A stretch of DNA of 64,000 bases from Salminus brasiliensis (lineage: Eukaryota; Chordata; Actinopteri; Characiformes; Bryconidae): positions 24,675,709 through 24,739,708 of the forward strand of contig NC_132896.1 of NCBI RefSeq assembly GCF_030463535.1, given 5' to 3'. Of this stretch, positions 1 to 12,490 are shown one piece after another. The first letter of the stretch is position 1. Every line of letters begins with the position of its first letter. Both the position numbers and the translations under genes were made by a program. The notes beneath the pieces were generated by a model. That model was not told the DNA's origin. It did not search any database and was given only the letters and a program-made list of their open reading frames with translations.

Positions 1-3000
1 TTATTATATAATCTATCCCTATCAGATTAACAGTGTCTTTTTTCATAGAAATAAGGTGTCTCAGTTGTTTCCACTGTGAAAAGATGTCTCAGCACTGTGA
101 TCACTTACTGAGAAAAGTACACAGACAAAAAAGAAAGAACATTTGCAAATCAGTTCTAAGACTGAACTTTGGAGATGTGTAAGAAAGTCCCAAAATCTTG
201 CAGAACAAAGTTCCATGTGAAACTGTGATTTTATCTTTGCATCATCCATTCATGTTAACTAGATAACAGTGGCTTTTAAAATGAGCAGTTTACTGTTACA
301 TTGGCTTTATCATGGTGCATTTTGCAAGCTTGTGTCATCAATGTCCCTTTCATGCTAACATATCCGTTGGCTTCAGTGCTTCAGTGGTCTAATACATGTT
401 CTGGTAGATTAGATTAGGTAGATTAGGTTATAAGCAGCTTTAATTAAAATATGTAGCTATGAACTAGCATTACCTTGTCTGTTGTGTAAAATGTCCTTTA
501 AAAATGTATGAAAAAAAGAAACAAAAACTGGCTCTGACGTGCCTGTAATTATTTTTTGTGGTGCGTCCTGTAGTTGTGCTCTGCAATCTAGAATAAAAAT
601 GTACTTTTGACCACTGTGATTTTAGTGGGGCACACAATCTTTTACTAGGGCTACTGACACCCCTGCTCTAAAGCAGTGTCTGTAGATAGAATTGAAGAGT
701 CCTAAAATTAGTGGATTGCATTGTAAAGGCCCAGGGCTGCATTTGAGATGTGTATACATCTTACACAACTACTGCAACTTTAAAGGTATCCAAGTTGAAG
801 CAGCTGTCTTTAGTGTTTGTTTATGCATGCATGCAGTCTCACTGACTTAGTATCTACTGTCAACTGCCTTAGTTTGTTGACTGGAGTGATACACATCACA
901 AGTGTAAAATCTAGCACAGAAGTGTGAAATTGTGGTTAAAGAGGGGCTTGCGTTGTTGCCTGTGTCACAGCTGTGCCAGTTATGAATTAAAAGTTATGGC
1001 AACTGAAGTGCAATAATGGAGCATGCATTAACATTTCTCTGCACATACAGGCCTGAATGGCATCCTTGTAACCGTCAGTGTAACCGTGTGTAGAAATCCC
1101 TCTATTTTCCCTTAGCTCTTACTGCCCACAAAGGCCACAAAGCTCTCCCTCTCTGTCCCGTCTGGGGGCGGTGGAAAAGGATCCATGACTGTCTCTGAAC
1201 TAGTGCTTGGACACCACACTCTTCTCCTCTGGCCACCATTGCCAGCAACACCAAGCTGCATACCATGTCTTGCATAGTTTTATCTTGACAACGTCTTTAA
1301 AAGCTGAGCCTCAGCTGAACTGTTCGGCTTGTAAAGGCTGACATTTGGAGGCTGGCTAATGTGATTCAACTGAGGGCCTTGTCTTTTGGCAGTGCTGTTT
1401 CTTCCAGTTGAATTGCTTTTAGAAATGGTTCAGCTGGACAGTTGAAAAAATTCCCACCTTCCCTAAATCTAGCTGGTTAGCCAAGACATTTTTGGTGTCT
1501 GAAGTTTGCTTCTATAGTTGAAGTCTAATGTATCTAGTAATAGAAGCTAATAACACACCTTTTAGCATCATTCAAACTGTGTGTCTTAAAAATCACTCCT
1601 CAAACCATGTTAAGTTGTTAAGTAATGTCATATAGACAGTATAGGATATAATATACATGTACATTTTCCAATCATAGTAATAAAAGTATACATAATCAGA
1701 TTTAGTGACTAATTACTTGCTTTGTGGTTATTATATTTTGTTATGGCATCTGTACTGTTTTATGATTGATCACTTCTCTCATTTTGATCACTTTCTCTCA
1801 TTTAGTTCACTTTCTCTCATTTACTATTATTACTATTTATTATTTTTTATTTACTTTGCTACTTTTGTAGTTCTATTTTGTTTATTTTACATTATTCTAC
1901 TTCAGTGGGTTTAGATAACTTAGTTACAGTACAAATATTATTACATGCACCACAAAAAGAGAGCATTACTCCCTCATTTCTCTACCGACAGCATATATCC
2001 TTTAGGAATGACTTTAAAATGATTATTTAGCTGTTTGCTTTAGCTAGCCAGCTAATGTTTATATGAACAGGTGTCTTGCTTTCTCTTTCATCTACTTTCC
2101 TCTCTACTTGTTTTACGTGTGGAACTTTATCACTTACAGAGATCTCTGTTTGTAAATGTATAAGTATCAAGATGTGAACAAGAGCTGATGTGACAACGAA
2201 TCAGTTTAACCTTATAACACAGTTTATTTTCTACCTTCTGCAATCATATCATCTTGGTGCCATGATCGTTTGAGGGCAGACAGTAAAATACCCATTAACA
2301 TTTTTATTTTCAGCTGCAGCTACATTTTAAAAGCCATTAAAGTGACGATCTGGCTAACATTAGCCTTTTAGTTCCAGTGTGAAGCTAAAGAAGTGAACCT
2401 GGTGTTGGATGATTATTGCATTTGGGGTAATGGGAACATAGTATCAGTTAGATTTTTGGCTCAACCATGGCTTTAACATTCTAGGTACAAGTTATTAGCA
2501 GGAGTGGTTCAGTGGGATCACCTAAGTCTCAGCAATAAGCTTCTTTTGTGGTCGCTAAAATCCTCAGCTGGGAGTGTGGCCAAAGGCAAGTCTCTACAGT
2601 TTCCAGGAGTAGCCCTTGTGTATTTCAAGGGATGTTTGTATATGTTGCGAGAGCGATTGGAGTTTTGGGACGAAGACACTTGACCTCCTCAGCTGCTGTG
2701 TGTTTTGTCCAGCAGCCCTGCGGCCGGCGTGTGTGTACACATGTGAATTAGTGAGCTGATAGAGGGGAGATCTCGGAAGCAGAAACAATGAGAGGTGGCC
2801 CATGTGTGTCTTGCTGACATGATACATTACAGCAGTTTAGAGCTCAGATTAATGACAGAGGCCTGACACGGTCCATAAACAAATCCTGACAAGGGCCAGC
2901 TGCGGATTTATACAATATCCTCTCAAATCCTGGGAACTGCGTTGGGATGCATGGACCAGAAAAGCTGCAGAGACTCGAAGAGAGTGAGAGTGTGTGTGTG

Positions 3001-3470
3001 TGTGTATACAAACTGCCAAAGATTCACAGGGAGAGGAAATGCATGTCTAATGGTCAGGAGTGTTTGGAGTGCAACAGCTTACATGGGATGTTCTCTTCAA
3101 TACTGCTTTCAACTCGGTGGTCATGAGGGGCCACTCAAGTGGCCTCGAAGGTCAGGGGTCAGGGAGACCAAAGGAAGCGCTCCACGGGCTGCACTGAAAC
3201 TGCCGCCAGGCGCACACAGCTGGGGAAATGCGACGCGGCACCAAAACACAGTCTTTGTTCTCATTGTTTAAACAATGTTCACTTTTTAGCGTGCTGTTCC
3301 AGCTTTGAGATATTAATCCCTGCTATTTCGCCTCAGTATGGGTTCCAGCATCTGCGACTTGAGCAAAAGTAGAAGTCGACCATGTCGCCAGAAACAGCAA
3401 GTATGGAAGCTCATTTCCACCACTTAAAAAGAAAATCTGTTTGTTTGTTTTTTAATTCCAAAAGCATCTC
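1..3470. other. Intergenic, nothing recognised
   Basis: AT-rich sequence with stop codons in all frames. The short open frames (for example 2548-2751 and 2942-3271) lack recognisable domains, splice context or coding composition. A short TG run sits near 2990-3006. I see no gene or intact mobile element here. Confidence 0.6.
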
Positions 3471-3499
3471 AACATTTTATTATTTGAAATCAAATAAGA

Positions 3500-4190
3500 A
3501 CTTCACAAAAAGCATCACAAAATAGTAACTTAGCATACACTTACACTAGCTTCTCTCTAAATCTCCAAATAGCTTATCTCTAAATAGTATCACAAAATCA
3601 CAAAATAATAACTTAGCATCTCAGAATAATATGTTAGTATGTCAAAATAATGAAATAGCATCCTAAAAATAATAATGACTTAGCATCTCAAATATAATGG
3701 CGTAGTGTAGTATTTCAGGATAATGATAGTATCTCATATAAAAGACTTAGCATAATCAAAATAATGGCTTGTACCTCCACAAAATAATAGTATCTCAAAA
3801 TAATGACATAGTATCTCAGATGACATAACATTTCAAAATAATGATATACTATTTCAGAATAATAATAGTATCTCAAAATAATGACAGTGTAGTATTTCAT
3901 AATAATGATAGTATCTCTAAATAATGACTTAGCATCTCAATATAATGGTAGTATTTCATAATAATGATAGTATCTCTAAATAATGACATAGTATCTCAGA
4001 ATAATTACATATTTTCTCAGGATAATGACTTTGCATCTCAAAATAATTATTTAGCACCTCAGAATAATGGCATAGTGTCTCAAAAATAATGACATAGTGT
4101 AGAATCTCTAAATAATGACTTAGCATCTCACAATAATGACTTAGTACCTCCAGTTAATAATAGTATCTTAGAATATTGACACAGCAATTT
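3500..4190. repeat. Degenerate AT-rich minisatellite
   Basis: About 700 bases built from a unit of roughly 20-24 bases, with variants of 'aataatgacttagcatctca' and 'aataatgatagtatctca' recurring in the same orientation. Units differ in length and sequence, so this is an old array. The 61-codon minus-strand open frame inside it (3715-3900) is a by-product of the repetition. Confidence 0.8.
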
Positions 4191-4494
4191 ACTTAATAAT
4201 GGAGAATAAAAATGATTAAATGATGGTACTGGGTTTTTGTAGGTGACAGAAATGGGCTTCAGTAGAAAGCCATGCCTTGCATATTGCTTAAGAATTGTAT
4301 AAATATTGGTGCAGAGACCTTCTGGAACATTTACTGCAGAGATCCAAGAAAACAAAAGTCTACAGATCCAATCATTGCTTTTATAGTCGAGTGGTGAAAC
4401 AGCCATACTCCCCCTACTAGTGGTACAGTAGTACGCTGTATCCCCTAATAGATTATCTACAGATTATCAAATTGCTAAGAAATCTCTGATAAAA

Positions 4495-4605
4495 CTGATT
4501 CTCAACAGTGTTAGGGCCTTGCTCAAGGGGCCCAAAATGGGCAGCTTGTGGCACTGTCATCAGTAGCCTGGTGCTAACTGCTGAGCAACCAATGCCCAAA
4601 AATCC
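4495..4605 (-). mobile_element. tRNA-derived SINE fragment
   Basis: Read on the minus strand, the sequence begins with an A-box-like stretch (ggttgctcagcagttagc), as in the tRNA-like head of a widespread fish SINE. It continues into the 'gggccccttgagcaaggccc' segment, which I recognise from that family. Only the head region is present and it carries several substitutions. Confidence 0.55.
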
Positions 4606-4889
4606 CCTTAGCAGAACTGTTTCTGCTCAGAGCATATAGCCTGCTATTTTGATAGCACAATCTTCACATTTCTGGGTTCCCTTTCTTTACTGTAATGTGG
4701 GATATTTAGTTTGAAATAGAAGTACAACTATTGTCTTTGAGGAGGCCATTTCATGACTTTTCAACTACTAAAAATCAATTTCTGACTTTCTTTTTCATCT
4801 TTTCTGGGCTTAACAATTATACAGTTACCTTCACACTTAACTACTCACTTCAGTCTGAAAAAAGGGGTGTTAACATCTATGGAAAACCA

Positions 4890-5560
4890 TTTAAACACTA
4901 AGAGCCCTATTTTGAATAGCAATGATGCTTGCAAATATATCTACCCCAATGGGCGTGGTGGTCTCGAAATGAGGTGTGTTCAAGTAAATTTCTAACATAT
5001 TGCTATCTTGGCAATGGCAACACAGGTGCTCTACTGACTGAAAACAAGGCAGATGTCAACAGTCAGACGTTTATTGCTATCTTGGCAGTGAATTGTAACA
5101 GGCGTGTGCCCAACATATGTACATCCCCACTTGTGTGCATGCAGCAGTGCACAAACTCATAGCGTGTGCCAGTTGGCAGCTATGGAAACTTTGACTTCAA
5201 CAACAAACAGAATACAAAAGGAAATAACATTATTCTAGAGGCGAGGCACTCCACTGCTTCAGCAAGCCTTCCCAGACTGTGTGCGGTCAGACCGCACCTG
5301 GCTCTTAAAGGGAACAGCAAGTGACATGCAGGTTGGTTTATTGCATGTTATGCCCAAAACATGCCCAAAACACTTGCCAGAGTTTGACACTAACTCTTTT
5401 CATGCAATAATTCTTTTGATATATTTTATGAATCTAGGCTAAAAATCTCATTTGTTTAGATCAGCATAGGACTGCAGTGAATTAACTGTTTTCATCAGTT
5501 TACTTGTTATAAACACTTGCCCCTCCTTGTGTTTCAGCTTGTCTATGGCGGAAGCTCCAG
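4890..5560. repeat. Probable dispersed repeat with internal direct repeats and a perfect palindrome
   Basis: Contains two near-identical segments, 'ttgctatcttggcaatg' (about 5000) and 'ttgctatcttggcagtg' (about 5074), and a perfect inverted repeat gtgcggtc-a-gaccgcac at 5281-5297. The composition differs from the flanks and resembles a dispersed fish repeat, but the ends were not delimited. The 77-codon open frame at 4929-5162 has no recognisable domain. Confidence 0.35.
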
Positions 5561-6963
5561 CTCTCTTTAATGACTGCTATATCGTCGCTGTTAGTTAAGA
5601 GGTGAGGGAAAAACCTTCTTAGCTTTAAGACACACATATATTCCATTTTAAAGCATTCCTATTGGTCCATTCATCATGAAATCGTGACATGATGTCAAGG
5701 TCAGCTGCCACTTTTAAATTAGGTCAAAAAGTGGTGAACAGCAAAAATGGAGATTTTGCATGAAAGTGACGATACATACTTTGGCAACTGCTGCAAAAGT
5801 ATAATGCAAGTTCAGCCTTTATAGTTTACGTGGCTACATAGGGCAGTATAACCACTCACATTCACAGTACTGTGTATATTTGGAGCCACTGAAGAAGACA
5901 AATGATCATGTAAATACACACAAAGTGGCTTCATTATCGGTGTAGGGGCGTTGTCCCATACTTTAATGGTTGTGTTGTGAAAAAAACTGTTGTACTTATT
6001 ACTAGTATTTCTAATATTATACATATAATTATAGTATAAAATCACACTGTATTCATTTACATTATTAATTTCATATATATTCATTTATATAAATATATAA
6101 TAATTTTTATACCTCTAGTTAGCAGGTCTATTAATAACTGTTGTAGTTCCAAATAAAAAGTGAGAGTCAACTTATCCTATCTTTAAAAACAGCTGACCTC
6201 CCCCCGGCCCTTCCTTCTTCCACCCCCTCCACCTGAATCAGCAGATCTGTCTGTGTTTTTTTAGTGTTTGTTGTTGCCGTCGACATAGTCGTGTAGTCAT
6301 GTGAGGCCATTCAATTATGGTGTCCTTTCAGTGGCCTCCTACAATGGTCAGTGTTGGCCCATGGCCCAGTCCCTCTGCTTCTGCTACTGCTGTTCCCTAG
6401 TCTGGTCTGCCACTGTTTACACCACACTCCTGCTAATTCCATTCTCAGTTTGGTCTCACCTCTGGAGCAATACTTAACTTAAAACAAGCCCAATCAGCCA
6501 GTTTGTCATAGCTGAGAGCTTTCCATCTGAGGAAGAAGAATGCGCCACTGTGTAAAAAAAAGCCTTTATTCTGTGTAGAGCTAAAAATAAATACTTTATT
6601 TCAATCTATGAACAGCTGTGTTAGTGTGTGCTATTTCTCTATGTAATTGAAACAGGGTTAAAATAGAGGCTCAGCCAGAAATCAGAATGACACAAATGTC
6701 AATCAGTCAAGAAGCCTTTTAAGAGCTACTAACAAGCAATGACAAATACCTATCTAATTTATCACACACATGCCTCAAATGGAACTGATTTTACTAATAA
6801 GGCTTCTGACCTGTTTTATATGTATTAAAATATACAAATATGAATTGCACAGCATCTTAAGACCTGATTTGTTACATAACAGAATAATAACAGAGATTTG
6901 TGTGTTAATTTAGCCATGTAGTTTGCATGAGGCTAAAGCTGTAAATTTGTTAGCCATAATCGC
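5561..6963. other. Intergenic, nothing recognised
   Basis: AT-rich tract including a pyrimidine-rich stretch near 6195-6235. No gene, RNA or intact element is visible. Confidence 0.5.
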
Positions 6964-8447
6964 TAGTGGTGCACTGATCCACATTCAATGGAGGTACAGA
7001 TCCCCGCCCATCCTGCGGTTCGAGTGGCACATGAACCGCAGATTAATCTGCAAAATGTAACCACAACAGGGTGGAATACATTTTCATTTTATACTGTAAT
7101 AATTCCCCCAATCTGGATGCAGAGCTGCAGTAAAAATGTACCAGCTGAGCAGTTGTTGTCTGTCACGTGAACGGAGCGTTACGGTAAACCATTGACATTA
7201 AATTAACAAACTGTGTCACTAATATATACAATAATACAAACAAACAAGCCATTGCAAGATAAAAGTCACTAATACAAATTAACAGACCATGTCAAAATAA
7301 GTCACTTATACACATAAACAGACCATGTCAGAATAAAACTCACTAATACAAATTAACAAATTGTGTCAAATTAAGTCACTAATACAAAAACAGACCATGT
7401 CAAAATAACTCATACAAATCAGACCATGTCAAAATAAAAGTCACTAATACAGATGAACAGACCATGTCAAAATAACTAATACAAATTAACAGACCATGTC
7501 AGAATAAAACTTACAAATACAAATGAACAGACAGTGTCAAAATAAAAGTCACTAATACACATAAACAGACCATGTCAGAATAAAACTTACTAATACAAAT
7601 GAACAGACAGTGTCAAAATAAAAGTCACTAATACACATAAACAGACCATGTCAGAATAAAACTTACTAATACAAATGAACAGACAGTGTCAAAATAAAAG
7701 TCACTAATACACATAAACAGACCATGTCAGAATAAAACTTACTAATACAAATGAACAGACAGTGTCAAAATAAAAGTCACTAATACACATAAACAGACCA
7801 TGTCAGAATAAAACTTACTAATACAAATGAACAGACAGTGTCAAAATAAAAGTCACTAATACACATAAACAGACCATGTCAGAATAAAACTTACTAATAC
7901 AAATTAACAGATTGTGTCAAAATAAGTCACTAATACAAACAGACCTTGTCAAAATAACTCATACAAAAAACAGACAGTGTCAAAATAAAAGTCACTTATA
8001 CAGATGAACAGACCATGGCAAAATAAAAGTCACCAATACAGATGAACAGACCGTGTCAAAATAACTAATACAAATGAACAGACAGTGGCAAAATACAAGT
8101 CACTAGTACAAAAAAACAGACCATGTCAAAATAAAAGTCACTAATACACATAAACAGACTATGTCAGAATAAAACTTACTAATACAAATTAACAGATTGT
8201 GTCAAAATAAGTCACTAATACAAACAGACCATGTCAAAATAAAAGTCACTAATACAGATGAACAGACCATGGCAAAATAAGTCACAGATACAAATGAACA
8301 AACCATGTTAAAATAAAAATCATTTTCAAACTTATGCTTCACGTGTCTCCCTTTTTCTTTTTTGCTGATCCAAAAAATTATCGGATCCATGACTGAAAAT
8401 CCATGATCCAATCCGAACCATGAGTTTTGTGATCTGTTACACCACTA
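6964..8447. mobile_element. Non-autonomous hAT-type DNA transposon
   Basis: The ends are TAGTGGTG at 6964 and its complement CACCACTA ending at 8447; more imperfectly, 'tagtggtgcactgatcc' faces 'gatctgttacaccacta'. Related fish hAT elements typically begin with a short T/CAGNGGTGTAAC-like terminus. The flanking 8-mers are ATAATCGC (6956-6963) and ATAACAGC (8448-8455), identical at six of eight positions, as expected for an aged 8-bp hAT target-site duplication. No transposase frame remains. Most of the interior is the minisatellite described separately, with unique-looking arms of roughly 200 bases (6964-7200) and 110 bases (8340-8447). Confidence 0.7.
7205..8330. repeat. Minisatellite with 76-bp higher-order unit inside hAT element
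   Basis: About 1.1 kb of a unit of roughly 36-38 bases ending in 'aacagaccatgtcaaaataa'. In the centre the marker 'ataaacagac' recurs at 7561, 7637, 7713, 7789 and 7865, an exact 76-base period made of two diverged 38-base halves. Outside that block units are more diverged and variable in length. The pattern indicates recent homogenising expansion in the centre of an older array. Confidence 0.9.
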
Positions 8448-8489
8448 ATAACAGCTTCATGGATCTAGTGCTAAAAAATACACAAAACT

Positions 8490-8670
8490 AGTTGTGCTTA
8501 GCACTAAAGGGGTTCTTTAGCGCATAACAATATTGGAACACTTTTGTGGGGCGATATAGAACCATCTTTGGAAAAGGTTTTCCACAATTGGGGAAAACAA
8601 TTTAAGCATCAAAACAATTCTTTAAGCTGTCATGTTTTTTATAGAACCACTATATAAAAAAATTTAATAC
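8490..8670. mobile_element. Small MITE-like repeat of the 'ggttcttt' family
   Basis: Contains 'aaaggggttctttagc', 'gatatagaaccatctttgg' and 'tatagaaccactat', the phrases typical of a short fold-back-like repeat also seen at about 38.55 kb and 50.48 kb in this window. Ends are not sharply defined. Confidence 0.45.
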
Positions 8671-9614
8671 TGTAAGACCAGTGAAACACATTTTGGATTA
8701 ATTCACTTCAACTAGCAGCTACATTTGGGCTGCATGTACTTCTCTGACTTTGCTTACATCCTTCACCATTTCATTATGCAGAGAATCTCAAAATTGGTAG
8801 AGCTACATTTTAAGGACTTTTGTGACACACCTTTGATATATATTACCCTCTTACAAAAACTACCTCTTTGTGGGTTCTGTCATTAAAAAAGTGTGGGAAC
8901 TGGGCTATGGCCCACTGCCTGGGAAAGAAGAGTTGTAGTGTGAAGAGGTGCTAATTAAGGTTAGAGAAGGTGAGCTGGATATTAATGACCAATTCAAGGA
9001 ACAACAAAGAACCAGTGCTTGTTTAATATGAGATTGTCAACACCTTTCCCCCATTTCGTTAGTAAAATCTATTGACAACAGCTTTAGAGCCGAACATTAG
9101 CCCGAATCGTTTTAAAAAAACAGACCCTTGTGGTTCCCTGTGGGTGAAGTGAAACTCATTTCCTTAAAGCACTCTATATAGTTGACCTTTAGGTAGATAC
9201 AAGATATACAGATGAGCTCATGCTCTAAAAAGAGCAGTTGAACAGCACTGACTGCTGCTTTTCCAGTTTGCCGTTTCCTCTGCTGTTCTTGTCTGCATGA
9301 CTAGGCTGAAGGGTGTATTTTTAACACAGTGGCTGCCGCAGCCCATCCCGTGTGTTCCCCCTAGTGCTCAGGGAGGTTTCTTTCTCTTCCTGTCATTCAG
9401 ACATGTACCTCTGACCTGCTCAAGGACGGCACACTGTCTGAAAACAATTCACAATGCCATGGAATACAAAGGCACTGCCAGGCAGCCTGAGTGCAGTTCT
9501 GTGGCGCTTTAAATGACCTGTTGCTATTATGCAATTGTGCATATTTGGTAAGAGGTCCTTAGGTCTGAGGACCTGCCCAAATATCCTACTATCACGAGCA
9601 TATTAATGGGTGTC

Positions 9615-9617
<3 letters not shown>
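8671..9617. other. Intergenic, nothing recognised
   Basis: No supported gene. The 71-codon frame at 9297-9512 has no recognisable domain or splice context. Confidence 0.5.

Positions 9618-9672
<55 letters not shown>
9618..9672. repeat. (TA)n microsatellite
   Basis: About 27 uninterrupted TA dinucleotides. Confidence 0.97.
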
Positions 9673-9673
<1 letters not shown>

Positions 9674-9969
9674 TGCACTAAAAGGAGACACCCCTGCCGC
9701 GTCTAGTCATAACAGTTGTGCTGTATTTAGAGGAAAGGATATGAGTAACATGAGGAAACTTAGCAGGCCTTCCCTAATGAAGTCTGAGTATAATTTTCCC
9801 TCCATGTGCACTAGCTCCCTAGCGCCCTCCCACACTCACAGCAGGAATATTATGAGCACACAGCACACTCCTGTCAATGTAAAACCCTGTTTTTGCATGA
9901 AGTGGGCAAACAGTTCAATGAGACTACAAAATAAAAGTAAAATAAATGTGTTGTTCCTTCAGTAAAATA

Positions 9970-10280
9970 ATTCAGTGCCTATTAAAAGTATCCATTCCAC
10001 TTTTATTGCTTTTATAATAAAAATATATAAAAAATGGAAGTTCCAAAGACACCGGAACACTATACGTAACTCTGAGAAAAGGCTAACGACTAAAAGTCAG
10101 GGCATGAATACAAAAACAAATCTGAACATCACTCAACCCCTGGAGTTCAGTTAAATCCATCATTAAGAAATAGAAGGTATATGGCACGTTTGAAAGTCTG
10201 TCCTCACTAACCGAGTGACCGTGCAAGAAAAACTAGACTAGTAAGCTTTGACAGCTTTTTGTTTGTAAATCCTTGTGTAA
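9970..10280 (+). pseudogene. Tc1/mariner transposon relic with transposase fragment
   Basis: Begins with a Tc1-like terminus ('cagtgcctattaaaagtatc' near 9973) and continues into plus-strand sequence resembling the N-terminal DNA-binding part of a fish Tc1 transposase. The segments 'ttaaatccatcattaagaaa' and 'gagtgaccgtgcaagaaa' correspond to the helix-turn-helix and linker region. The frame is broken by stops and small indels, and the catalytic domain and right terminus are absent. It is a dead copy. Confidence 0.65.
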
Positions 10281-11450
10281 GACACTGTAGACACTAGTAA
10301 AACACATCTCAAAAGGAGTGAAGGAACAAGGAATCTCCGGGGGAAGTTTCCCAGTGGCAGTGGAATAGTACAGTACAGCATCTGTTAGTATAGAAGATGA
10401 AGGTAGTTAGATGACATCATTCCTTTAGGTTAAAATAGTATGCTAAAGCTTGGCAGCAAGACAAAAAAGCAATCAGCAGTAAAGCAAAAGTTGCCCTGTT
10501 GTTACATTTAGGAACAAATGAAGTGAATCCCAGAATTACTGCTCACACTTCACTGTAGGCCTCCATTTTAAAAGCTACATGACACTTACATAAGCCTTTC
10601 ATGACACCTGACATAAATCTAGTTCTAAGTCAGCACCACAGTGCAATGTCTGCAAAAGCGACTGAAACTAAATCCTCTTCAAAATAGCCTAGTGAAGCAC
10701 GGTGTTAGCCAACTAGATTTGCAAGCTTCCTAGCCAACATTGGTTCACCTTAACAAGCGAGCTACTAGGTCATCTTTACAAAATTCCTCTAAGCTAGTTT
10801 TAAAAATGAATTGTACACTTTGTGGTCATGTTGGCAGAATATTACATGGGGTTTTTAATGCCTTGTATTGCATTTAAGATACTCAAGAGTGTTACTAGTT
10901 GCTACACATCATCTTTGTAGCGTTATGTATGCTCAGTAAAGCAAACCTTACTGTGTATTGCAGAAGTGTGGGGATTGAATGGGTTGTCACCAACATTTGG
11001 TGAGAATTTCATGTCAATAGCACCTTTATAAATATATTTAGGTGACATGTTCAATACTTATCTCACCCGTTGTTCAGACACATTAAAGTTATAAATCCTT
11101 GGTTCTCAGTTTTGTAATCCTATACACTTCATGTTTCTTGTGTTTTCCCAGCTTTAACACAACTTCCACTGCTGTATTATCATCAAACCCACAGTCAGAT
11201 GAGTCACAGCATGAAAAACATGTGTTTAATTAGATCTCCAGGACTGTGACTAACAACTATAAACTGTTCCACTGCCAGATGTGCAGGCCAACTGCTTGTT
11301 GTTAACAAGACCTTTGCATGCGGGACAAAGGAAACAAATGATACATCATGCTGTGTGGCTTTATGTGTAACGTAGTAGCTGTTTTGGAGTCCTATCACCC
11401 AATTACACTAGGCTCAAGGATTGGGGTTTGTGTGTGTGTTCCTCCTTTTG
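10281..11450. other. Intergenic, nothing recognised
   Basis: Ordinary AT-rich sequence. No domain-bearing frame or delimited repeat was found. Confidence 0.5.
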
Positions 11451-11451
11451 G

Positions 11452-11530
11452 ATTCCTAGTTCGAGCTCACAGCGTCCCAGTGACTAGGCAAAGGCTTACG
11501 CAGTTAGACCACTTAGTTACTCCAATTTCT
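11452..11530 (-). mobile_element. tRNA-like head of a SINE
   Basis: On the minus strand 'ggagtaactaagtggtctaa' matches the layout of an A box in a class II (Leu/Ser-like) tRNA, and about 45 bases later 'gagctcgaactagg' matches a degraded B box. There is no acceptor-stem pairing, so this is a SINE head and not a tRNA gene. Confidence 0.5.
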
Positions 11531-11764
11531 GCGTCCATAAATGCACTGTAGAAGAAAGATTTTTTTTCTGTTTCTAATACTGGTGAAAAAGTCTTGGAAT
11601 ACTTATTGAAAAACCCAGAGGCCAACATATATGGTACCAGTCAAAAGTTCTGTTTGAATGTGTGCTGATCATCATCTTAACAACATCTGATCCAAATGCT
11701 AAGGGGATGATATTTTATTTTTCTTAAAAAAAAAAGGTATACACAGGTATCCATCGGTATAGGT

Positions 11765-11960
11765 AGGATGATGTGGCTGGGGGGCTTCAAGTAGGCTTAA
11801 GTTGTGGGACCATGGCAGTGTGTTTGAGGGTGGAAATACCTCTCAAACCATGCTACTACATCATGTTAATGTACATTAATACATTTACTCATTAAGCAAT
11901 AATCTTCTTTCACTTCAACTTACATCTTAGGCCTACTTGAAGCCCTCCGGCCAGTGTCCT
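11765..11960. mobile_element. MITE with perfect 14-bp inverted repeat
   Basis: GGCTTCAAGTAGGC at 11783-11796 is exactly the reverse complement of GCCTACTTGAAGCC at 11931-11944. The outer flanks also pair partially. A related copy with the same left arm ('gagcttcaagtagtcctaag') lies at 23836-24090. No coding capacity. Confidence 0.7.
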
Positions 11961-12065
11961 TTTTTCATTTAAAAATGTGGTGACCCTAGCATTTGGATTG
12001 ATTGTTTCTAAGATGATGATTAGCATACATTCATGTATGTTTAAACCTGGATCATAATTTAATCT

Positions 12066-12490
12066 TCCCATTCATGTGAACTCCCCCTATCACTACCAGT
12101 GCCGCCTTCACACTAGAAGGGTAAAGACTTGCACATGTCTCCTCCCAAGCCACCAGCCACCGCCTCTTTTTGAACTACCGCTGATGCAGCATTGCCACTT
12201 AGGAGCTCCGAGTGCACTTGAAGGAAAGTTCAGCTTCCTAGCTCTGACACAACAGCTAACAGATGCCGCTGCTGACAAACATCACACTATCAACCCAAAA
12301 CTGTATTACAGTTTTATACAGTATTATACTGGATTACAGTCAAGGAACATATATATTTATAATAGTGCTCTGCCTAAACTGAACTTAGGTTAAAAGGTGT
12401 GGACCAAAAAGACAATCCGCATATACACTATTCGTTCAGCAGGAGACGTCAGAAGGGTTTGCGCCACTTAAGCCATTAGAGCACCACACC
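12066..12490 (-). mobile_element. tRNA-derived SINE, interrupted
   Basis: The body ('ccctatcactaccagtgccg', 'accagccaccgcctcttttt', 'aggagctccgagtgcactt') matches a SINE family repeated at 33.8, 34.1, 41.6 and 42.8 kb. The tRNA-like head is at the right end (12421-12490), read on the minus strand with an A-box-like 'gtggtgctctaatggctta'. About 150 bases at 12265-12420 do not fit and look inserted or rearranged. The 105-codon open frame at 12076-12393 lies inside the repeat and is spurious. Confidence 0.6.

Noticed and set aside
7205..8330. Regular spaced repeats reminiscent of a CRISPR array
   Set aside because: Units are contiguous tandem repeats without unique spacers, AT-rich, within a fish transposon. 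This is a minisatellite in a eukaryotic genome.
11452..11530. Possible tRNA gene
   Set aside because: A- and B-box-like stretches are present, but there is no acceptor stem, anticodon loop or terminator. It fits a SINE head.
12076..12393. 105-codon plus-strand open frame
   Set aside because: Lies within a tRNA-derived SINE copy and its insertion, so the frame is incidental.
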